Shown here: positions 41,894 to 52,746 of the stretch, in pieces
Position numbering within the stretch: the first letter of the stretch is position 1
Layout of the letters: each line of letters starts with the position of its first letter
Assembly: GCA_037447655.1 (NCBI GenBank)
Contig: JBBHKE010002847.1
Coordinates: forward strand, 31,852 to 95,851
Reading direction: 5' to 3'
Source: Zygnema cylindricum
Lineage: Eukaryota; Streptophyta; Zygnematophyceae; Zygnematales; Zygnemataceae
DNA length: 64,000 nt
The notes under the pieces: generated by a model
Database searches by the model: none
What the model was told of the DNA's origin: nothing
Seen by the model: only the letters and a program-made list of their open reading frames with translations
Position numbers and translations under genes: made by a program

Positions 41894-43164
41894 CTATAAT
41901 TTCTGGAGCATGCCGTATGTCTCCTCACGGTACTCCTTGAATTCCTGTCGTAGGGTGTCAAGTTGGTGTTGGAGCTGCTCACAACGAGTCTCTAGGAGCG
42001 CAATATGGTGATCCGCCGCTGCCAAGCGTTTCCGAGTGATTCGCTCCCGAACATGATCCTCCCTTTCCTTTGGTGCCTGTGCTGGTGCCTCAGGTTGCAG
42101 CGGAATGGCTGCCGGTGCAGATTCTTCTGGTGTCGGGGCTTGTGCAGCTTCGGGTTCATCGGCTTGCTGTGCCCTATATGCTACCCCCTGTGCCAGTTCC
42201 CACCGCTGTACTTTCCTTAATTTGAAGGAGATGTGTTTCCTGGCGGCTCCGGCCCGCCGCAGAGCGTTCTTCCGGGCCAACTTGAGTGCCCGTACCTTGG
42301 GTGTAACCTCCGCCCGAGAGATGATGTCATGCAGACAAACATCCCACGGGTGGTAACGGCCGAGTAACCCGGGAACGTGCACCCTGTACTGATAGTGCTC
42401 TTCGACTACTTCCACAAATGGCAGGGCATGAGGGTTTAGTTAAACTTACCTTTATGGTTGTTCCCCAGGTCCTTCGTCCTCATGAAATTCCAGGCTGGGT
42501 GTGGCGCCACGTCGGCGGGGATATAGATGGGGTCCCCAGGTTTTCGTGTGCGCCACGTTGCACGCCACTCCGAACGGTCCCAGTACAGACGCTTGGCGAA
42601 GCTGAAAGTAGGGTCCGGATGTCGAGTGTCTATAGGAGACGGAAAGAGATAATCGGGGATTTCTTCTTCCCGCTCACTTTCCCCGTCCGTGTCCCCTCTT
42701 TCCCTTTTGAGGAGAAATTCTTCGTCTCCGTTAGGGTATTGTGCTTCTGCCTTCTTCTCGGAGCTTTCCGAGGGCTGCTCATTCGCGGTGCTCTCTTTAT
42801 TAGGGTCCCTCATCACCTCCAGGTCGGAGGCAGGCTCCTCAATTTGCAGGGGTGTCGGTTCCCGTTCCGGCTCCTGTGCATCCGAAATCACATGGTTTTC
42901 CTCATCCTCCTGATCCCCTTCCTGGAGTGGGTTTTACTCGGAGTCTTGTGAATTTTCTGACCCCTCTCCTCCGCTGGTCTCCGCTCGCCCTGCCCTGCTA
43001 CTAGCTGTCTCCTCTGGTTCAGGAACTGCCACCACCTCCCTCCTCCTGTCTGCCTCTACCATGGCCTCTGCCGCCTGTAACAATCTATCCGGGCGGGGTA
43101 CATCTCTTCGCCCTACTCGTACTTGTCTCCGTCTTTTTGGCGGTGGAGAAGACGACGATGCCAT
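41894..43164 (-). pseudogene. G1 extra ORF downstream of pol (ORF3), unknown
   Basis: A protein-like region between the chromodomain and the 3' LTR on the pol strand. From the Met at 43,164: a basic start with a nuclear-localisation-like PPPKRRRQVRVGRR, then DRLLQAAEAMVEADRRR, an acidic Ser/Glu stretch ending in a TAA at 42,934-42,936. In the same frame after the stop: EEP..SDLEVMRD, SEREEEIPDYLFP, a W-rich block (LYWDRSEWRATWRTRKPGDP), HPAWNFMRTKDLGNNHKG. After another break: VHVPGLLGRYHPWDVCLHD, a Lys/Arg/Ala helix, a Pro/Ala linker, and a C-terminal coiled coil (ALLETRCEQLQHQLDTLRQ). I recognise no family. The G2 copy is colinear at 47,393-48,669 with the same TAA, so ORF3 may really be two proteins or a spliced product. 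Confidence 0.7.
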
Positions 43165-43285
43165 GGATGTTGTGGCGTCGGATAATTCTGGTAGTGCGAG
43201 AAGAGAGGGTAAGTTGGCTGTGCAGAGTAAAGCACTCTCTAAGCTGCCTGGACTAGGCTGGGCGCGAGGACAGATGGCTGCTTTG

Positions 43286-44307
43286 TTACAGAGGGTTGAG
43301 GGTTTCACATTTGGATTCTGTGAAGCGTCGCAGTGTGCGAGGGTATCGGCAGCGTCCAACATTTTTAAAACTGCGCTGCTGCGACGAAGCCGATGGCTCG
43401 TTGTCACCAATGTGGTGAAACACGATTGCGCCTTTGCGCTTTCCTTTCACCACAGCGGTGGCGCTCCGTTCCTTTGATGGTACCCTATCCATGCTGCGCT
43501 GCGGTAGCTGCGCCGCTGTGTCGCAGAAGTGAGGTAACCTCGTCGTTGCGTTTCTTCGCCGCGTCCCTAATATAATTGCGATGGTTGCGGCACTGCGATT
43601 CAATCCTTTGCCGGGGCCGCTGCGATTGCCCCTCTGGTAAAGTTGAGTGTCCCCACTCATCTGAAACTGGCGTAGCAACGCAGGAGAATGCAGATCCTCC
43701 TCGTTCACCCAAGAGTCATCCTCAGCGCCGTAGCCCTTCCAACGCACCAGATACTGGTTGGCTTTGGAATGGCGAGAGCGACGCGATTGAAGTATCTCCT
43801 CCTCCTCATACTCGTCCGAGGTATCGTGAACGGGGGGCAAAGGAGTAGTTTGCCGTCGATTAAAGAACATCGAATCAGGGTTTCGGAACGGTTTAAGCAG
43901 GGAAACGTGGAAGACGTTGTGGATATGCCACTCTGTCGGAATATCCAACTTATAAGCCACCTCTCCCACACTTGACAGTACCGTGAATGGGCGCGTGAAT
44001 TTTGGTGCCAACTTCTTCGAGTGGGCGCCCGCTAAGGAGAGGTGTGCCACGTTGAGGCAAACCTTATCGCCCACACGAAAGACGGTTTCCTTCTGGTTGT
44101 GTATCGTCCTGCGACTTTTGACGATCCTTTGCCAACTAAAGCTTTCACCGCCTTTTTCAGGTTCCCTTGCAACGTTGTGGCAAAATCCAGAGCTGCCGGC
44201 GTAGGGCAGTCCACGACAAATAAGTTTTGGGGAAGAGTGGGCTGTTGTCCATTGAGGGAAAATGGCGTAGCATTCGTGGACGAGTGCACCGCAATGTTGT
44301 ACGCCAC
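43286..44307 (-). pseudogene. pol: G1 integrase C-terminus and chromodomain
   Basis: 44,307-44,032 gives the integrase end (HSSTNATPFSLNGQQP), then a frameshift leads into 44,074-43,286: MGDKVCLN, KLAPKFTRPFTVLS, AYKLDIPTEWHIHNVFHVSLLKP, the classical gypsy integrase C-terminal domain, followed by a chromodomain (EEILQSRRSR, QYLVRWKGYGAEDDSWVNEEDL). The chromodomain would direct integration to modified chromatin, and it defines a chromovirus. Confidence 0.9.
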
Positions 44308-44730
44308 CTTAATCGTTGTGAGATGGTTTACCTAATCCGTTTGGTGCACCGAAACATAAGCCCGTAACGCCTCCTCCAATGTCCGATTCACCCTTTCGAT
44401 TTGACCATCCGTTTGTGGGTGGTAAGTAGTGGACATCGCCAGTTGCGTTCCACAGAGCTCAAACACACCCCTCCAAAAGTGGCTCACAAATTTCCGATCC
44501 CGGTCGCTGACGATCCTCTTTGGGAGTTAGTGATGGCCGAATATCTCTCGAAAGAATAAGTCTGTCACATCTCGCGCTGTGGCGGTGGTTGTCGTGGGTA
44601 AGAAATGAGCCGTTTTTGTCAGGTAATCCACGACGACGAAGATAGAGTCATAACCTTCCCTGGTTAACGGGAGAGCAACGATGAAGTCCATGGAAATCGC
44701 TTCCCAAGGAACAGATTGTATCGGAAGGGG

Positions 44731-45411
44731 TTACAACAGGCCTTGGTGACCCGATTTCGCTTTGTTTCTGTTACAAGAGTCACACGTCCAGACATACTCC
44801 GCAATGTCCCGAGTCATGTTTGGCCAATAATACGCCTCAGCGACACGTGCGGTTGTTTTATCCCGGCTAAAGTGTCCACTGAGTGGTTCATCATGACTTA
44901 ATTTCAGTATCGAATGACGTAGCTCCTGGTTTGTCGGTACGTAAATGCTCGTTGTTTGACTTGGTCTGTATCGCCACATACCATTGGCAGTCCGAACGAA
45001 TACCTTCCGTTTTATTAGTTCTTTTAATGTCTCGTCGTCGTCATATGCTGCCTTGATTCTACTTAGCCACTGCTCGTCCACTTGCACCGTACTGGTGATT
45101 GCGCTGAGTTTCGAATCTTGTGTTGTGGCCGCCGCTACGGTGTTCTTTTTCACAGAGGTAACGTCGACATCCTGCGATGTTTGCGATCGGTGCTCCGCCA
45201 CTGGAGCAGCGACTCCGAGTCTTCTCGTTAGCGCATGTGCCGGGTTCGTCTTGCCTGGCTTATATTCAATGACAAGTTCCGGCCTGAATGTCTGGAGAAA
45301 CGTTATCCAGCGCACTTGTTTCTTGGACAATTTCGGTTGTGTTTGCAGGTAGTGTTGGGCGTGGTGATCCGTGATAAATGTGATCGCTTCCCTTGAACGT
45401 AACATTTCCAA
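44731..45411 (-). pseudogene. pol: G1 RNase H end and integrase zinc finger
   Basis: Begins in the RNase H tail ([24 protein letters not shown]) and continues into the HHCC integrase zinc-binding domain (HDEPLSGHFSRDKT, YYWPNMTRDIAEYVWTCDSCNRNK). The integrase core in 44,308-44,730 is broken by stops. Confidence 0.87.
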
Positions 45412-46103
45412 ACTTGCAGCGCATTGATTATCGCAATTGTCTCCTTTTCATGGGTGGCCCAGTTAAGCTCCGCTGTCTTTAGTTTTCGACTTTCGTAGGC
45501 AATGGGTTGTAGGCTTTTTCTTTGATCCTGCATAAATATCGCTCCAATAGCTGTATCGCTAGCTTCTGTAATTATCGTCCAAGGTAAGTCCGGGTCGGGA
45601 ACAGCTAACACAGGGGCAGTAACCAATTGTTCCTTTAGCGTGTTAAAAGCTGCCCCTTGCGCCGATTTCCACTCGTAGGGCACGTCATTCTTAAGTAATT
45701 CCGTGAGTGGTGCAGTGATTTTGGCGAAACCTTCGACAAAACGTTGATAGTAGGAGCATAATCCCTGAAAGCTCTGTAATTCCGTAATGTTCATCAGCTG
45801 CGGCCACTCCTTCACTGCCCTCGTTTTGTTCGGATCCACTGCGATTCCGTCGCGGCTCACCACATGGCCCAAAAAATCAATTTTCTCCTTCAAGAAGTCA
45901 CATTTGCTCCTCTTTGCGTACAACCTATTTTCCCGAAGGACTTGTAGGACCGTTCGTAAGTGCTTCATGTGATCCTCCATCGTTCGGCTATACACCAAGA
46001 TGTCGTCTAGAAAGACGATTACAAACGCATCTAGATATGGCCGAAAGATGGAGTTCATCAGATGCATAAAAGTCGTCGGCGCATTGGTTAACCCGAACGG
46101 CAT
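45303..46103 (-). pseudogene. pol: G1 reverse transcriptase (C-terminal part) and RNase H
   Basis: [30 protein letters not shown] (catalytic DD present), [37 protein letters not shown], then RNase [13 protein letters not shown] and [17 protein letters not shown]. Upstream of MPFGL, in the same frame, a TAG replaces the conserved Glu of the YxHxEF motif. The same TAG occurs in G2. Confidence 0.9.
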
Positions 46104-46299
46104 TACGCGAAACTAGAAATGGCAATACCGAGTTCTAAATGCCGTCTTTTCCACATCCTCCTCGGCAATTCTAATCTGGTGATAACCGCTCCGCGGATCT
46201 ATCTTTGAGAAATATTTAGCACCTCGAAGTCGGTCTAGCAATTTGTCTATTCTCGGTAAAGGGTACGCATTCTTGAGCGTTAACTTGTTTAGCGCTCGG

Positions 46300-46309
46300 N
46301 NNNNNNNNN
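46300..46309. other. Assembly gap (10 N)
   Basis: Ten N residues directly after G1 RT sequence (TTTAGCGCTCGG). The true gap size is unknown. The flanking sequences are both gypsy-related, so a collapse or mis-join of repeats is possible. Confidence 0.99.
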
Positions 46310-46525
46310 CCTAGTGCACCGCGCTGTTGCTCCCACGGCTTGTTCTCGTTGCCTGCCGCCTGTTTCCGGCGGCTATAAAAACTTCCTCACCACTGCGCTT
46401 TAGCGCAGTTAGTGTGTTATAGATAAAAACCTGCCGAGCCTAACAAAATGCTCTAAGCACCTCAGAACAACTGAATGTGCGTTACTGAGTCGTATGCTAA
46501 AACAACAGCCACATTTATAAACCGA
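46310..46525. other. Unassigned sequence between the gap and the G2 LTR
   Basis: About 215 bp without a gene. A TATA-like GGCTATAAAAACTTCC lies near 46,372. It does not match the corresponding part of the G1 LTR, so the G2 LTR is truncated or rearranged here. Confidence 0.45.
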
Positions 46526-47348
46526 TTTACACCGACAACAAAATCGTATGCTGAGTCATTGCGTGTAAGTCAACAAGACTCCACGAATCTCGTAAAACAA
46601 TCCGAGCCGTCCAAAAATAGATATTGTGTGATTGACGCGATTTCGCGTCACCACTCCTTCAAAAATATCGGCGGCCTTTGTCCGCCGTCCGTTGCTCTTG
46701 TTCGGCACCCTCGTTGTCGCGCCACGTGATCCCAAATTCCACTTGATGAAACGACGTCAAACCATCCAAATTTGTCCGTACCGCAATTACGTACTTCGCC
46801 ATAAATTACGCCTATCAAATTTAAGTACTCCTGTGAAATAAGATTCTTTGTACCGCCGTGGCCTTTTCCATAAATGCCACCTATAGCATTATGTTTCGTA
46901 CGTGCGACGTACCATTTAAATCTCTTCAAATATTTTACGTCGGATCGCGTCGCAATCCGCCGTCCATTTCTTAACGCATTCCACGCCACTCAATTACTCC
47001 ATCACGTCCCTTTAATTTTACTCATACATTTACTCCCCCAATCCACAAAATCCATTCGAACCTCCATTTTTACAACCATATTACTTCCGGTAATAACATA
47101 CGCACGAAACGTCACGTGCGCACAAAATGTGGCGTACGCACGAAACTAGGTTTTTAAAACAACAAAATCTACATTATGCGTCGTTGCTATATGCTACGCT
47201 GCGTTGCTATGCTGCGCTACGTTATCCTACCAAGTTGCTATAATGCTATGTTGCGCTAATCTGGAATCGCAGCTGCGCTGCTCTGCAATCGCAATTATAG
47301 CAGCCGAGTTTCTAGCCACTAAGTTCCCAACCTTGTAACCCTGTTACA
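46526..47348 (-). repeat. G2 3' LTR, partial
   Basis: About 823 bp matching 41,018-41,840 of the G1 LTR with scattered differences, ending at the same CCTGTTACA. The first ~630 bp (window order) are absent. Confidence 0.85.
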
Positions 47349-47392
47349 GTGCCTCCCACTAAGGATTCAGCGTCCCGCTGAACTTTGTTTCC

Positions 47393-48669
47393 TCAGGGAA
47401 ACTGTAATTTCCGGAGCATGCCGTATGTCTCCTCACGGTACTCCTTGAATTCCTGTCGTAAGGTGTCAAGTTGGTGTTGGAGCTGCTCACAACGAGTCTC
47501 CAGCAGCGCAATATGGTGATTCGCCGCTGCCAAGCGTTTGCGAGTGATTCGCTCCCGAACACGATCCTCCCCTTCCTCCGATGCCTGTGCTGGTGCCTCA
47601 GGTTGCAGCGGAATGGCTGCCGATGCAGATTTTTCTGGTGCCGGGGCTTGTGCAGCCTTAGGTTCCTCGGCTTGCTGTGCCCTATATGCTACCCCCTCTG
47701 CCGGTTCCCACCGTGGTACTTTCCTTAATTTGAAGGAGATGTGTTTCATGGCGGCTCGGGCCCGCCGCAGAGCGTTCTTCCGGGCCAACTTGAGTGCACG
47801 TACCTCAAGTGAAACCTCCGCCCGAGATATGATGTCATGGAGACAAACATCCCACGGGTGGTAACGCCGGAGTAACCCGGGAACGTGCACCATGTACCGA
47901 TAGTGCTCTTCGACTACTTCCACAAATGGCAGGGCATGAGGGTTTAGTTGTACGTAACCCTTATGGTTGTTCCCCAGGTCCTTCGTCCTCATGAAATTCC
48001 AGGTTGGGTGTGACGGCACGTCGGCGGGTATATAGATGGGGTCCCCAGGTTTTCTTGTGCGCCACGTTGCAGGCCACTCCGAAGGGTCCCAGTATAGGAG
48101 CTTGGCGAAGCTGAAAGTAGGGACCGGATGCCATGTCCATAGGAGATGGAAAAAGATAATCCGGAATTTCTTCTCCCCGCTCACTTTCTCCGTCTGTGTC
48201 CCCACTTTCCCTTCCCGAGGAGAAATACCTCGACTCCGCTAGGGTATTTTGCTTCTGCCTTCTTCTCCGAGCTTTCCGAGGGCTGCTCGTCTGCGGTGCT
48301 CTCTTTATTACGGTCCCTTATCACCTCCAGGTCGGAGGCACGCTCCTCAATTTGTGGGGGTCTCGGTTCCCGTTCTGGCTCCTCCGCATCCGAAATCACA
48401 TGGTCTTCCTCATCCTCTTGATCCCCTTCTTCGAGTGGTTACTCGGGGTCTTGTGAATTTTTTGACCCCTCTCCTTCGTTGGTCTCCGCTGGGCCTGCCC
48501 CATTACTGGTTGTCTCCTCTGGTTCAGGGACTGCCTCTACCTCCCTCCTCCTGTCTTCTTTTACCATGGCCTCTGCCGCCTCTAACAATCTATCCGGGCA
48601 GGGTTCATCTCCTCGCCCTACTCGTACCAGTCTCCGTCTTTTTGACGGTGGAGAATACAACGATGCCAT
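47393..48669 (-). pseudogene. G2 copy of the extra ORF (ORF3)
   Basis: Colinear with the G1 copy. The first segment, 48,669-48,439, is 231 bp including a TAA, exactly the length in G1, with PPSKRRRLVRVGRG and DRLLEAAEAMVKEDRRREV. The acidic middle follows in frame (EEPEREPRPP, SDLEVIRD). The last segment, 48,205-47,393 (270 residues open), is better preserved than in G1: LYWDPSEWPATWRTRKPGDP, HPTWNFMRTKDLGNNHKGY, VHVPGLLRRYHPWDVCLHD, then a basic helix, a Pro/Ala-rich linker and a C-terminal coiled coil. The function is unknown. Many differences from G1 are conservative, which suggests the region was once under protein-level constraint. Confidence 0.7.
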
Positions 48670-48950
48670 GGATGTTGTGGCGTCGGATAATTCTGGTAGT
48701 GCGAGAAGGGAGGGTAAGCTGGATGTGCAGAGTGAAGCACTCTCTAAGCTGCCTGGACTAGGCTGGGCGCGAGGGCGGATGGCGGCTTTGTTACAGAGGG
48801 TTGAGGATTTCACATTTGGACTATGTGAAGCGTCACAGTGTGCGAGGGTATAGCAGCCTCCAACATTTATAAAACTCCGCTGCTGCGGCGAAACCAAGGG
48901 TTCGTTGTCACCAATGTGGTGAAACACAATTGCGTTGTTGCGCTTTCCTG

Positions 48951-49883
48951 TCAGCGCAGCGGTGGCGATGCGTTCCTCTGATGGTACCGTATCCATGCTG
49001 CGTTGCGGTGGCTGCGCCGCTGTATCGCCGAAGTGAGGTAACATCGTCGCTGCGTTTCTTCGCCGCGTCCGCAATATAATTGCGATGGTTGCGACATTGC
49101 GATTCGTTCCTTTACCGCGGCCGCTGCGATTGCCCCTCCGGTGAAGTTGAGTGTCCTCACTCTTCCGAAACCGGGGCAGCAACTTAGGAGAATGCAGATC
49201 CATTTGTTCACCGAAGAGTCGTCCTCAGCGCCGTAGCCCTTCGAACGCACTAGATACTGGCTGGAGTTGGAATTCCTAGAGCGGCGCGACTGAAGGATCT
49301 CCTCCGCCTCATACTCGTCCGAGGTATCGTGAACGGGGGGCAAAGGAGTATTTTTGTCGTCCATTAGGAAACATCGAATCAGGGTCTCTGAATGGTTTAA
49401 GCAGGGAAACATGGTAGACATTGTGGATATGCCTCTCCGTCGAAATATCCAACTTATAAGCCACCTCTCCCACACGTGACAGAACCGTGAATGGGCGCGT
49501 GAATTTTGGTGCCAGTTTCGTAGAAAGGGCACTCGGTAAGGAGAGGTTTGCCATATTAAGGCGAACCTTATCACCCACGCAAAAAACGGTTTCCTTCCGG
49601 TGAGAGTCGACTTGCGACTTTTGACGATCCTTTGCCAGCTGGAGCGCCTTCGCCTCCTTTTCCAGGTTCCCTTGTAACGTTGTGGCATAATCCAGAGCTG
49701 CGGCGTAGGGCAGTCCGCGACCAATAAGTTTTGGGGAACAGTGGGCTGTTGTCCATTGAGGGAGAATGGCGTGGCATTCGTGGACGAGTGCACCGCACTG
49801 TTGTATGCCACCTCAATCGCTGTTAGATGGTTTACCCAATCCGTTTGGTGCACCAAAACACAAGCCCGTAACGCCTCCTCCAA
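48951..49883 (-). pseudogene. pol: G2 integrase C-terminus and chromodomain
   Basis: 49,883 onward: ALRACVLVHQTDWVNHL, YNSAVHSSTNATPFSLNG (end of the integrase core). A second frame, 49,578-49,309, holds MGDKVRLNMANLSL, LAPKFTRPFTVLS and HNVYHVSLLKPF. The chromodomain (QYLVRSKGYGAEDDSSVN, about 49,265-49,200) has WKGY changed to SKGY and a second aromatic lost, so methyl-lysine reading would be impaired. Confidence 0.85.
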
Positions 49884-49946
49884 AGTCTAATTCACCCTTT
49901 CAGTTTGACCATCCGTTTGAGAGTGGTAAGCTGTGGACATCGCCAG

Positions 49947-50915
49947 CTACGTTCCACATAGCGCAGACAGACCACTCCAAAAGTGACTCACAAATTTCCG
50001 ATCCCGCTCGTTGACGATCCTCTTTGGGAGTCCGTGATGGCGCAATATCTCCCAAAAGAATAAGTCTGCTACATCTCGCGTCGTGGCGGTGGTTGTCGTG
50101 TGTAAGAAATGAGCCATTTTTGTAAGGTAATCCACGACGACGAAAATAGAGTCATAACCTTCCCTGGTTAACGGGAGAGCAACGATGAAGTCCATCAAAA
50201 TCGCTTCCCAAGGAACAGATGGTATCGGAAGGGGTTGTAATAGACCTTGGTGACCCGATTCCGCTTTGTTTCTGTTACAGGAGTCACACGTTCGGACATA
50301 CTCCCCAATGTCCCAAGTCTTGTTTGGCCAATACTACGCCTCAGCGACACGTGCGGTTTTTTTATCCCAGCCGAAGTGTCCACTGAGTGGTTCATCATGA
50401 CTTAATTTCAGTATCGAATGACGTAGCTCCTGGTTTGTCGGTACGTAAAGTCTCATTGTTTGACTTGGTCGGTATCGCCACATACCATTGGCGGTCCGAA
50501 CGAATACCTTCCGTTTTATTAGTTCTTTTAATGTCTTGTTGTCGTCATATGCTGCCTTGATTCTACTTAGCCACAGCTCGTCCACTTGCACCGTACTGGT
50601 GACTACGCTGCGTTTCGAATCTTGCGCTGTGACCGCCGCTGCGGTGTTCTTTTTCACAAAGCTAACGGCGACATCCTGCGATGTTTGCAATCGGTGCTCC
50701 GCCACTGGAGCAGCGACTGCGGGTCTTCTCGTTAGCGCATCTGCCGGGTTCGTCTTGCCTAGCTTATATTCAATGACAAGTTTCGACCCGAATGTCTGGA
50801 GAAACGTTATCCAACCGCTTGTTTCTTGGACAATTTCGGCTGTGTTTGCAGGTACTGCAGGGCGTGGTGATCCGTGATAACTGTGATCCGCTTCCCTTGA
50901 ACGTAACATTTCCAA
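49947..50915 (-). pseudogene. pol: G2 RNase H end, integrase zinc finger and core
   Basis: 50,915-50,334 covers the RNase H tail and HDEPLSGHFGWDKK of the HHCC domain. 50,198-49,947 covers the integrase core start (MDFIVALPLTREGYDSIFVVVDYLTKMAHF), in which the second catalytic Asp region reads VNERDRKFVSHFW instead of the usual VSDRD. Frame breaks lie between them. Confidence 0.85.
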
Positions 50916-51031
50916 ACTTGCAGCGCATTGATTATTGCAATTGTCTCCTTTTCATGGGTGGCCCAGTTAAGCTCCGCTGCCTTTTGTTTTCGACTTTCGT
51001 AGGCAATGGGTTGTAGGCTTTTTCTTTGATC

Positions 51032-51958
51032 CTACATAAATATCGCTCCAATAGCTGTATCGCTGGCTTCTGTAATTATCGTCCAAGGTAAGTCCGGGTC
51101 AGGATTAGCTAACATAGGGGCGGTAACCAATTGTTCCTTTAGCGTGTTAAAAGCTGCCCCTTGCGCCGATTTCCACTCGTAGTGCACGTCATTCTTAAGT
51201 AATTCCGTGAGTGGTGCAGCGATTTTGGTGAAACCTTCGACAAAACGTCGATTGTAGGAGCATAATCCCTGAAAGCTCCGTAATTCTGTAATGTTCATCA
51301 GCTGCGACCACTCCTTCACTGGCCTCGTTTTGTTCAAATCCACTGTGATTCCGTCGCGGCTCACCACATGGCCCAAAAAATCAATTTTCTCCTTCAAGAA
51401 GTCACATTTGCTCCTCTTTGCGTACAACCTATTTTCCCGAAGGACTTGTAGGACCGTTCGTAAGTGCTTTATGTGATCCTCCAGCGTTCGGCTATACACC
51501 AAGATGTCGTCTAGAAAGACGATTACAAAGGCATCCAGATATGGCCGAAAGATAGAGTTCATCAGATGCATAAAAGTCGTCGGCGCATTGGTTAACCCGA
51601 ACGGCATTACCCGAAACTAGAAATGGTCATACCGAGTTCTAAATGCCGTCTTTTCCACATCCTCCTCGGCAATTCTAATCTGGTGATAACCGCTCCGCAG
51701 ATCTATCTTTGAGAAATATTTAGCACCTCGAAGTCGGTCTAGCAATTCGTCTATTCTCGGTAAAGGGTACGCATTCTTGACCGTTAACTTGTTTAGCGCT
51801 CGGTAGTCCACACACATACGAAAACCTCCATATTTTTTATTCACAAAGAGAACGGGAGCTCCATATGGTGACTTGCTTGGTTCTATTGCTCCGGCTTCGA
51901 CCAACTCCGCGAGTTGCCTTTTGAGCTTGTCTAATTCGGTGTAACTCATTTTGTACAT
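51032..51958 (-). pseudogene. pol: G2 reverse transcriptase with in-frame UAG
   Basis: 51,958-51,617: [48 protein letters not shown] (as two adjacent motifs), [27 protein letters not shown] then replaces the conserved Glu (YDHF[12 protein letters not shown]). 51,607-51,032 continues in the same frame with [10 protein letters not shown] and ends at a second TAG in RNase H (GAIFM-stop-DQRKS), where G1 has CAG. Confidence 0.9.
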
Positions 51959-52024
51959 CTGATTAGCTGGGGGTACTGCTCCGGGAACAAGTTAAATCTT
52001 GTGGTCTACTTCGCGCTTCGGAGG

Positions 52025-52690
52025 TTAGCCCTCGGGGAGCTTCGGGGGAAAAACATCTACATACTCCTCGAGAAGTTTTGTCACGACTTCCGAGGCCTCT
52101 TCGGAAGTCTTTCTGGTGTCGTCCCTTTCTTTTGAGTCGAAGTCGGGGTCCTTTTTCTTCCAATCCTTTGGAATCTCCTCTTTCGCCTCCTCCATAGGTT
52201 GGACGACCGCAACACCAATGGTTTCCCCTTTTCTGAGTGCCCTCTTAAGTTGTAAGGCCGAAAGCAGGCGTCCCTTTTTCGATCTCTTACCAGCCGCTCC
52301 CGCTTTTACGTCAAACTCTTTTTCACCTTTCTTTACTCTCATGTCGCCACTTCTCCAATCGATCACCAGGTTCCACTTTTGTAGCCAAGGTTTCCCCAAG
52401 ATTACTTCATGGTCTCCAAGCGGTAATACATGAAGAGTGTCAAACCAATGGAAATCCCCAATTCTGACGCGTAATCTCAAAGTACGATGAGTAATGGACA
52501 GGGAACCCGCGTCTGTCAATTGTAACAACTGACGATCCTGAAGCACCACGAGATGACGTTTTAACCGCTTCACCGTCGCCTCGTTGATGAAATTTTGCGA
52601 TGCTTCGGAGTCCACCATGAAGTTAGTTGCGCTCACTCCGATTTTACCCCGAAATACCAAAGGGTCTCCTCCTTCACCGGCTAACCTCAT
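52025..52690 (-). pseudogene. pol: G2 aspartic protease domain with altered active site
   Basis: 221 residues with the gypsy retropepsin fold signature: a catalytic VDSEASQNFI, where DSG would be expected, so Gly is replaced by Glu; then LRLRVRIGDFHWFDTLHVLPLGDHEVILGKPWL as consecutive motifs, and a Lys-rich tail before RT. The stop near 52,025 falls within the usual protease-RT linker (LPEG..PPKREVDHKI). The Gly-to-Glu change probably abolishes activity. Confidence 0.88.
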
Positions 52691-52746
52691 GACGTTAAGT
52701 TTCCCCTTTCTTGGATTTTTCCGTTTTGAATAATTACTTCCGATTA

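Larger units (their letters stand above)
41841..46299 (-). mobile_element. G1: degenerate Ty3/gypsy chromovirus, 5' part lost at the gap
   Basis: Minus-strand order: RT (from the assembly gap), RNase H, integrase, chromodomain, an extra ORF, polypurine tract, LTR. Protease and gag are missing because the sequence ends at the N-run. Stops and frameshifts throughout. Closely related to G2 but diverged, so it is not a simple assembly duplicate. Confidence 0.9.
47349..52746 (-). mobile_element. G2: degenerate Ty3/gypsy chromovirus, gag missing
   Basis: Minus-strand order: protease, RT, RNase H, integrase, chromodomain, ORF3, LTR. It is cut at about 52,746, where copia Element 5 begins abruptly, so gag, the primer-binding site and the 5' LTR are lost. 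Protease, RT and RNase H frames are interrupted by several stops. Confidence 0.9.

Noticed and set aside
41894-42415. Envelope protein in the gypsy downstream ORF
   Set aside because: No signal peptide, transmembrane segment, furin site or Cys pattern; the C-terminus is a coiled coil in a polar protein, so Env is not supported.
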